Positions 58,860 to 64,000 of a stretch of DNA of 64,000 bases are shown piece by piece. Each line of letters starts with the position of its first letter. Position 1 is the stretch's first letter. This stretch comes from Adiantum capillus-veneris (lineage: Eukaryota > Streptophyta > Polypodiopsida > Polypodiales > Pteridaceae), in NCBI GenBank assembly GCA_014529385.2, contig CM043957.1:70825003-70889002 (forward strand), read 5' to 3'. Position numbers and translations under genes: made by a program. Under the pieces are notes generated by a model. It was not told the DNA's origin. It saw only the letters and a program-made list of their open reading frames with translations, and searched no databases.

Positions 58860-59623
58860 TGTTAGCGGGTCGCTGCAATGGACGTCTATAGCATAGCTAT
58901 CTGGCACTAACATAATGTCAATTCTCACGGAAGCGACTCAAATGGGGCATGGAGACTCTTTGAGGGTGTCAACCTCAAGAAGTGAACCTACGGAATAACA
59001 CTATCTCTAGCACATGAAAATCTATCTCTCTTACAATGTGGCAATCAACCTATGTGCTATGTCACCGCACTTAGTCATCAACCTGTTTTGGGACTCAAGG
59101 TCTTGGAAACTACAATAGGAACACAATCATATGGTTGAAAGTTCAAAAATTAGTTATTAACGTACGCAAATAATTAGATTTAGCCTACTAACGTGTAGTT
59201 TAAAATCACACAGAATCAACAATGAAGTACTTGAATAAAAGAGCATCAAACAAGGAAGACAATGCAAGTTTTAGAATTGAAATGTCATTACTAGCTCAAG
59301 ATATGATGATTACAAGTTGCAAGAGAGTAGTCACTCTCAGTCGTATGCTCAATACTTCAAAACTTGATAATAATAAGGTGTCCTTTTCCCACTTTACAAA
59401 ATAGGCTTTATACCTAGGGCTCTCTTGGCCAGTTGGCCGACTTTACAAGACTTGGACTTTTTGCAAACTTTACAATTTAGCATCTCAAAGCTTTTTCATC
59501 TATAATGAGAGACAAAAATTAATTACAAGGCTTTTCAAAAAAATAATGAAGATATAAAAAAAAATTGGACTCGTGGAAGAAGGGGTCGACTCAAAGGGCA
59601 CCCGTCTAGCTTGACCGCCAACA
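58860..59623 (-). repeat. E2 3' LTR, 764 bp
   Basis: Read on the minus strand it begins TGTTGGCGGTC at 59623 and ends CCGCTAACA at 58860; the ends are imperfect inverted repeats (TGTTGGCGG and TGTTAGCGG). A purine run (GGAAGGGGGGAA, 59624-59635) precedes it. A TATAAAG box is at 59412-59406. A single copy is inside the window, so the right boundary rests on the purine tract and E1 similarity, and the left on the inverted end. Confidence 0.65.
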
Positions 59624-59689
59624 TTCCCCCCTTCCTAGTCTTTGCACATCCTTGTGGTAACTATCTATGTCTACTTGTCAGTTGGTTTG

Positions 59690-60700
59690 CTTTTCTTTGG
59701 CAATTGTGGACTAAATTTATGTAGCTTTCTTTAGTAGTCCAGTGCTCGCTTCTAGAGTGTATGAGTGAGATTCTTGAACTTTTTCGCTATGGCTTCAGTT
59801 TCCACCTTTGCTGCCATTTCTCTAAATGGGTTGTTACTTAATGTGCTCTGATAGGCAATGTGTCAAGTAGGAAGATTCTTTGTCATGGGGTTGAAAATAG
59901 ATGAATCAACTTCGAAGAACCCGGTCATATTGAATGCCACTTCAAATGTTTGCATGTAGTGAGAGGGTAAAAACATGAAACGAGCGTACAACCCCATGAT
60001 AATATTCCGGCTTGGAATATTTATCTCTAGATTCCAACATAGCCCTCTACTTCCCTCTAAGAATACTTGTTGCCAAGTATGATCTGCTGCTTTGATGTCT
60101 TCAAATGCTGTGGTGTAAGTAATGATCATGTTAGAAATCTTCACTAGCATTTGGCAAGTTAGGTCAGGGACATCCTTCATTTGATTGACAACTCCTCGTG
60201 GAGTTCTGAGAGACTGTTGAGCATATACTTTTTTAATGGAGGGGAAGTTCCCTATTGGCTTTGTGAGCACGGGGTAATTCAGTATTACCGGCCTTTTATG
60301 TTTCCATATATAGAAGCTATCCCAGGATCACCTTTGGTTGATAGGAGAATAGGTTGTGTCAATCCCAAGATGATGCGGTGCATTTTGTTGTATGCATCAT
60401 CTATTGGACGCTTCTTGAACCACTTATTTATTCAGACGGACTAGTTGTCAAGGATTGTTTGTACTTGATTTGTTGTTACAGGGACTTCCCTATAATCGCC
60501 TTGGTGGTTGGGCTCTAGACTTGGTAGCATCTTCTTTTTCCATAGGAGAGCCTCTTGTCTCATCAATGGTAGGGATATCATTTTGTGCCCGTGGTTCGTG
60601 ACAACCTCATTGGGTGTGATCATCAGAAGTGAGGCCGGTTCTAGTACTTTTTCATATTGCATATGTGTCTTGTGTGAAGGGTCGTGCACTTCTGAGATTC
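59690..60700 (-). pseudogene. E2 conserved C-terminal domain
   Basis: From 60689 on the minus strand: KVLEPASLLMITPNEVVTNH, then out of frame WFKKRPIDDAYNKMHRI and PILLSTKGDPGIA. The frame at 60270-59863 reads IGNFPSIKKVYAQQ, DVPDLTCQMLVKISNMI, WQQVFLEGSRGL, LYARFMFLPSHYMQTFEVAF and FNPMTKNLPT. It parallels E1 at 40160-40833 block by block. After a stop it continues about 60 residues (EMAAKVETEAIAKKF). The family is unknown to me. Confidence 0.6.
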
Positions 60701-61036
60701 AACTTTGAATCTCTTCTCTGGCATCTTCTTTATCATCTCTGTCTTCAAATTCATGTAGTTCTGCCTCTTTAAAAGTGCTAGGCAGTTCTACAGGGGGAGG
60801 GTCCATGCTTATGTGCTCCATTCTCATCATTTGAGGGGCTTCTACTGCTATTTACTGAGCCTTTACAACACTAATGGCCAGGTCTTTCTATTGTAGGTGA
60901 GGGCATGCCTAGTGCTTTGTTTTGTTAGCTCGTCTTTTTCTTGAGCTAACTTCTCTCTCAGAAGTTTGATCTCATCATTGTTTTGGCTTTGAATGGCATT
61001 GTGTCTAATAGTCATGACCTATCTATCATATTTCTC

Positions 61037-62620
61037 CTAAGCTAGAGCCTCCTTGAGATCTTTGAGCTCATGTAAAATTGAGACCGATGTTGATGTGGTA
61101 GAAGTAGAGGCTGGGGTGTCTTGCATGGCCAGTAGCTGGGTAAGAATTGTTTTGACCACCCCATATGGTTCCCCTGCCTTAGCACTCTTTTGTAATTCTT
61201 TTTCAAGATCGTTCTCCAACCATTGTTGCTCAACCTGTAGATTTTTATTTTCTTTATTGAAGGCTTGAGCTTCTTGATAGTAATGAGAAGCATTTTCTTG
61301 CTCTCGTTGCAATTCTGGCTGGAGCTCGAGCTATACTCTTTGTAATTCTTCAATTCTGATTTGTAATTGGGGGCTTACCTCAACTACTCATGTGGATTCT
61401 GCTATAGTGTCATCTAACTCTATTCCTCTTAAGTTATGGAGCACTCTTTGACATTGGAATTGAAGTTTTATATGTTCCAAAATCTCATCAATGTCAAAGG
61501 TGCTCACCAACTGCTTGCCTTCTTCTATATCTTCTTGAGAGTGGATAGACATCTGCCTTGTATCCGTATCTTGCGGTTGTCTAGAGGTATCAGCTTCCTC
61601 TTTGCCTATTGCTACCTTCCTCTTGTCTTTCTCTTCTTTCCTGTGAGATACCGGTTGAGTATGATCCTTATCTACTTTGTTTTCAGAGATGCCCACCGCT
61701 TGATCTATGGGCGGTGTTGTGGACACTTGTTGTTTTGTTTCTCTTGGTATATCCATGGTTAGCTCATCCTTCTCTTGGTTTTTTGGAGGGACCATTGAAT
61801 CTTGAGTAGGAGGAGGAGTGATGGGTAGATTTGAGCTCAATGGGACATTTTCTGTATGGAATTTGAAAGGTTCCACACCACCCTTTTCTCCAATTTTCTC
61901 CTCTTTCTTTCCTTCCTTTTCTTCATTTCCTTCTTTGTGCTCTTGTTGAGTATGTTTCTATTTGGCTTCTTATTTATCTAAGTTCTTTGAATCATCAGAT
62001 GACTCTAGATCATTTCTTTTTTGTCTCTTAGAGTCATGTTCCTCCCTTTAAACAGCTTTTCTTTTGAAGTCATTCTGAATCCTTTGCCTCATGTTGTTGG
62101 AAATCTCCAAATTCTCCTTGGCCACTCTTCTTTTGTATTGTTTTATATTTTCTATTGCTTCTACTTTGCGTTGTTCCAATGGCTTGTTTTAATCTTGTTC
62201 CCATTCATCGTCCACCTCAGCTCCTAGGTTTTTATTTTCTTCCACTCTCTTTCTGTGGAGATCCTCCCTTTGGGCTTGAGCCTGGGCTTGAGCCTCTTCA
62301 GCATATCTTTAAGTTTGAGAAATAGGTATGGTGTATTTATGCTCAGCTGATCTCCTTTTCGATTGTACTAGGCAGAGTTTGTATTCTTATTCTTCCTCCT
62401 TATCTTTGTCGTCATCATCTGAGGACTGATACTCCGAAGGAGTTGTCCTATTCCTTGGATTTATTTCTTTGTTGAGCAGTATATCAAACTCTGTTTCTTC
62501 AGTGTCGTTCGTTTTTTTCCTCACCCTTTGTCCTGCTGCTTTCTCTAGTGGTTGCACTACTAAAGGCCTGGCCATGGGATTAACATGATGCTTAGATCCA
62601 TGGAGTAGTTGCAAAATTGG
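61037..62620 (-). pseudogene. E2 charged linker and coiled coil
   Basis: On the minus strand: an acidic run (SSDDDDKDKEEE, near 62390), then Lys/Glu-rich broken frames, then an open frame 61876-61388 with a Pro/Thr/Lys/Glu-rich linker (HRKEEKDKRKVAIGKEEAD) ending FDIDEILEHIKLQFQCQRVL. The segment 61353-61037 is a Gln/Glu-rich coiled coil (NLQVEQQWLENDLEKELQK) followed by LHELKDLKEALA. The order and composition mirror E1 34796-36291. Confidence 0.55.
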
Positions 62621-62699
62621 GTTTTTTTGGGGGCACCTGGTCGATCATACCCAATGCTTATTGATATGAGATTCTAATAAGCATCGGTCACCCATTCAT

Positions 62700-63420
62700 A
62701 TAGGTCTTGTTTTTGGCATTGTTCTTCATATTCATTCTATCAGATTCTCCAAAATATACGTGTCAAGGTCACATTCTTTGCTCTGATAGCCTGATAGCCA
62801 TCACCATAGCAAGATGGAGATTTGGCTTAGTGTACTTGGGTGGCTTTTGAAGGTGTTGGGAAATTAGACACAAGGGAGAGTTTTTTTCTGAATACACAAG
62901 GTTGTTGTATGTGAACTTATGACCTTGCTGATTGACAAAGGCCTTGTTGTTGTCTAAAGATTTGGTCTTTAGTAGTAGGTTGTGGTTTCCAGGTGGAAAA
63001 TGTAAAGCATGGCTAATCATATTTGCCAAAATTTTGACCTTTACTTTCTCTCCATATTTGTCCATAAACGTGGCTTCCCTGCTGTACTAAATTCATGACA
63101 TCGATTTGTGGGCTCTTTGGAAGTCTGTGTCCCACGATTGGAGCCGAAAGGATGTGTCCATCTGGAGACATCTTGATCCTGCAATGACCTCTTGTTGCTG
63201 ATGCAAACCTCAAAGCTCTTGTGGAAAAATTGTTTTCTTTACTTTGGTGCTTTGAGCTCCTTCAAACCTGCCAATGAAGTTATTTGCAAGTATTTGTGCC
63301 AGCTCCTCATCTGACACATGTTCTTTCCCACTAGATGAAGTTTCTATGACTCTATAGGTTTGTGCTTCCCACTGATTTGTTGATCGTCTTCAAGGCATCT
63401 TGTGAGTCGACATTCCAAAA
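62700..63420 (-). pseudogene. E2 N-terminal region
   Basis: Broken minus-strand frames: NQWEAQTYRVIETSSSGKEH and LAQILANNFIGRFEGAQS near 63380-63230, ISPDGHI-like and PIVGHRLPKSPQIDVMN near 63150, then HALHFPPGNHNLLLKTKSLD to 62769. No Gag core or zinc knuckle can be recognised, and it does not align visibly with the E1 N-terminus. The leader from 63430 to 64000 has no coding sequence. Confidence 0.35.
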
Positions 63421-64000
63421 ATTAGATCCAAAAATTGGTTGACAAGTTGTCGATAAAAATTGAAAAAACCCAAACTTTGACCATAAAATGAAAAATGAGT
63501 ATAACTTGATCAAAACAAGTCCAAATTTGTCCAAACTTCACGAGTATATCTAAGGTATCTATAGGTACTAGGTCAAACTGCTACAGGTCAATTTTGGCTC
63601 AGGGGGACATGGATTACGATCCATGTTGTGTAGCATTTTGAAATTCTAGTGGTACCACTTGATCAAGCAAGAGTTGGGGGATGCTATGGTTCACTTCTTT
63701 TTGAATTTGGATCACTAGTTGGGATTTCAAGCTTGATTTTGGAATTTTTTGTCTGACTTAGAGAATTTTGACACTTTGGTATGGATTTTGCAATCCAAAT
63801 GACTTGAAACTCTAGGTTTAGGTTGAATTTGATAATTGGGACCTATTCATATGATTTCTACTTGGATAGCTCACAAGCGGTCATGGGTCACGACAGCCAT
63901 CTCGAATGAAACTTTGGGAGCTTGTCCCTATAGTCTATCCTAACACATGGGTGAAGTTATTTTCAAATTTGGACAAGTTTCTCTGCAGTTTTCCCAGTTT

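Larger units (their letters stand above)
58860..64000 (-). mobile_element. E2: second member of the E1 family, partial
   Basis: Minus-strand element whose 3' LTR is at 58860-59623 and whose 5' LTR lies beyond the right edge. Its protein pieces have the same order as E1: N-terminal region, charged linker, coiled coil, conserved C-terminal domain, purine tract, LTR. No pol enzyme is visible. The bases left of the LTR (gggat, 58855-58859) are the predicted target duplication. It is inserted next to the CACTA transposase piece. Stops and frameshifts are frequent. Confidence 0.7.

Overview
This window looks like nuclear DNA from a land plant with a large, repeat-rich genome. The evidence is one plant-specific LOB-domain (LBD) gene, several LTR retrotransposons primed by the plant initiator-Met tRNA site TGGTATCAGAGC, a chromodomain Ty3/gypsy element, a dual-RNase-H (Tat-type) Ty3/gypsy element, CACTA (En/Spm) transposase pieces, a LINE relic and many GA/GT microsatellites. 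The sequence alone does not fix the species. Gene density and repeat load would fit a fern or a gymnosperm, but that is inference.

Layout. 1-7.3 kb: mostly unassigned AT-rich DNA, with an unrecognised coding relic at the left edge, a 90-bp tandem duplication, and a small Ty3/gypsy relic with paired LTRs (3701-5829). 7.35-8.9 kb: the only convincing cellular gene, an LBD transcription factor on the minus strand (7650-8333), with a long hairpin 140 bp beyond its 3' end and a CT/GA-rich probable 5' leader. 8.9-18.4 kb: decayed repeats (Ty3 relics on both strands, a LINE reverse-transcriptase relic, a minisatellite) and unassigned DNA. 18.4-41.3 kb: one large, pol-less LTR element (called E1 here) that encodes a Gag, an acidic/proline-rich linker, a long coiled coil and a conserved C-terminal domain. 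E1 is split by two insertions with perfect 5-bp target duplications. One is a minus-strand, apparently non-coding LTR element with 177-bp LTRs (22052-34790), which itself carries a nearly complete Tat-type Ty3/gypsy element (22317-29461). The other is a pol-deleted Ty1/copia element (36329-40115). Removing the first insertion rejoins the E1 frame exactly.

41.3-44.1 kb: unassigned DNA, microsatellites and an array of palindromic motifs ending in TAGTG that looks like a CACTA terminus. 44.1-58.8 kb: a CACTA transposase relic (DUF4216 and DUF4218 regions, minus strand) split by an 8.9-kb chromodomain Ty3/gypsy element (44888-53753). It is followed by a truncated sister copy of that element (about 54588-58105) and a Transposase_21/TNP2 piece of CACTA on the opposite strand, so the locus has been rearranged. 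58.86-64 kb: a second member of the E1 family (E2), minus strand, running off the right edge.

Relative ages by LTR mismatches counted by eye: 177-bp-LTR element about 12/177, copia element about 6/186, Tat element about 17/872. This agrees with the nesting order. Except for the LBD gene, every protein-like segment is mobile-element derived and carries stops, frameshifts or deletions. The most interesting material is the E1/E2 family, the LBD-adjacent hairpin and the scrambled CACTA locus.
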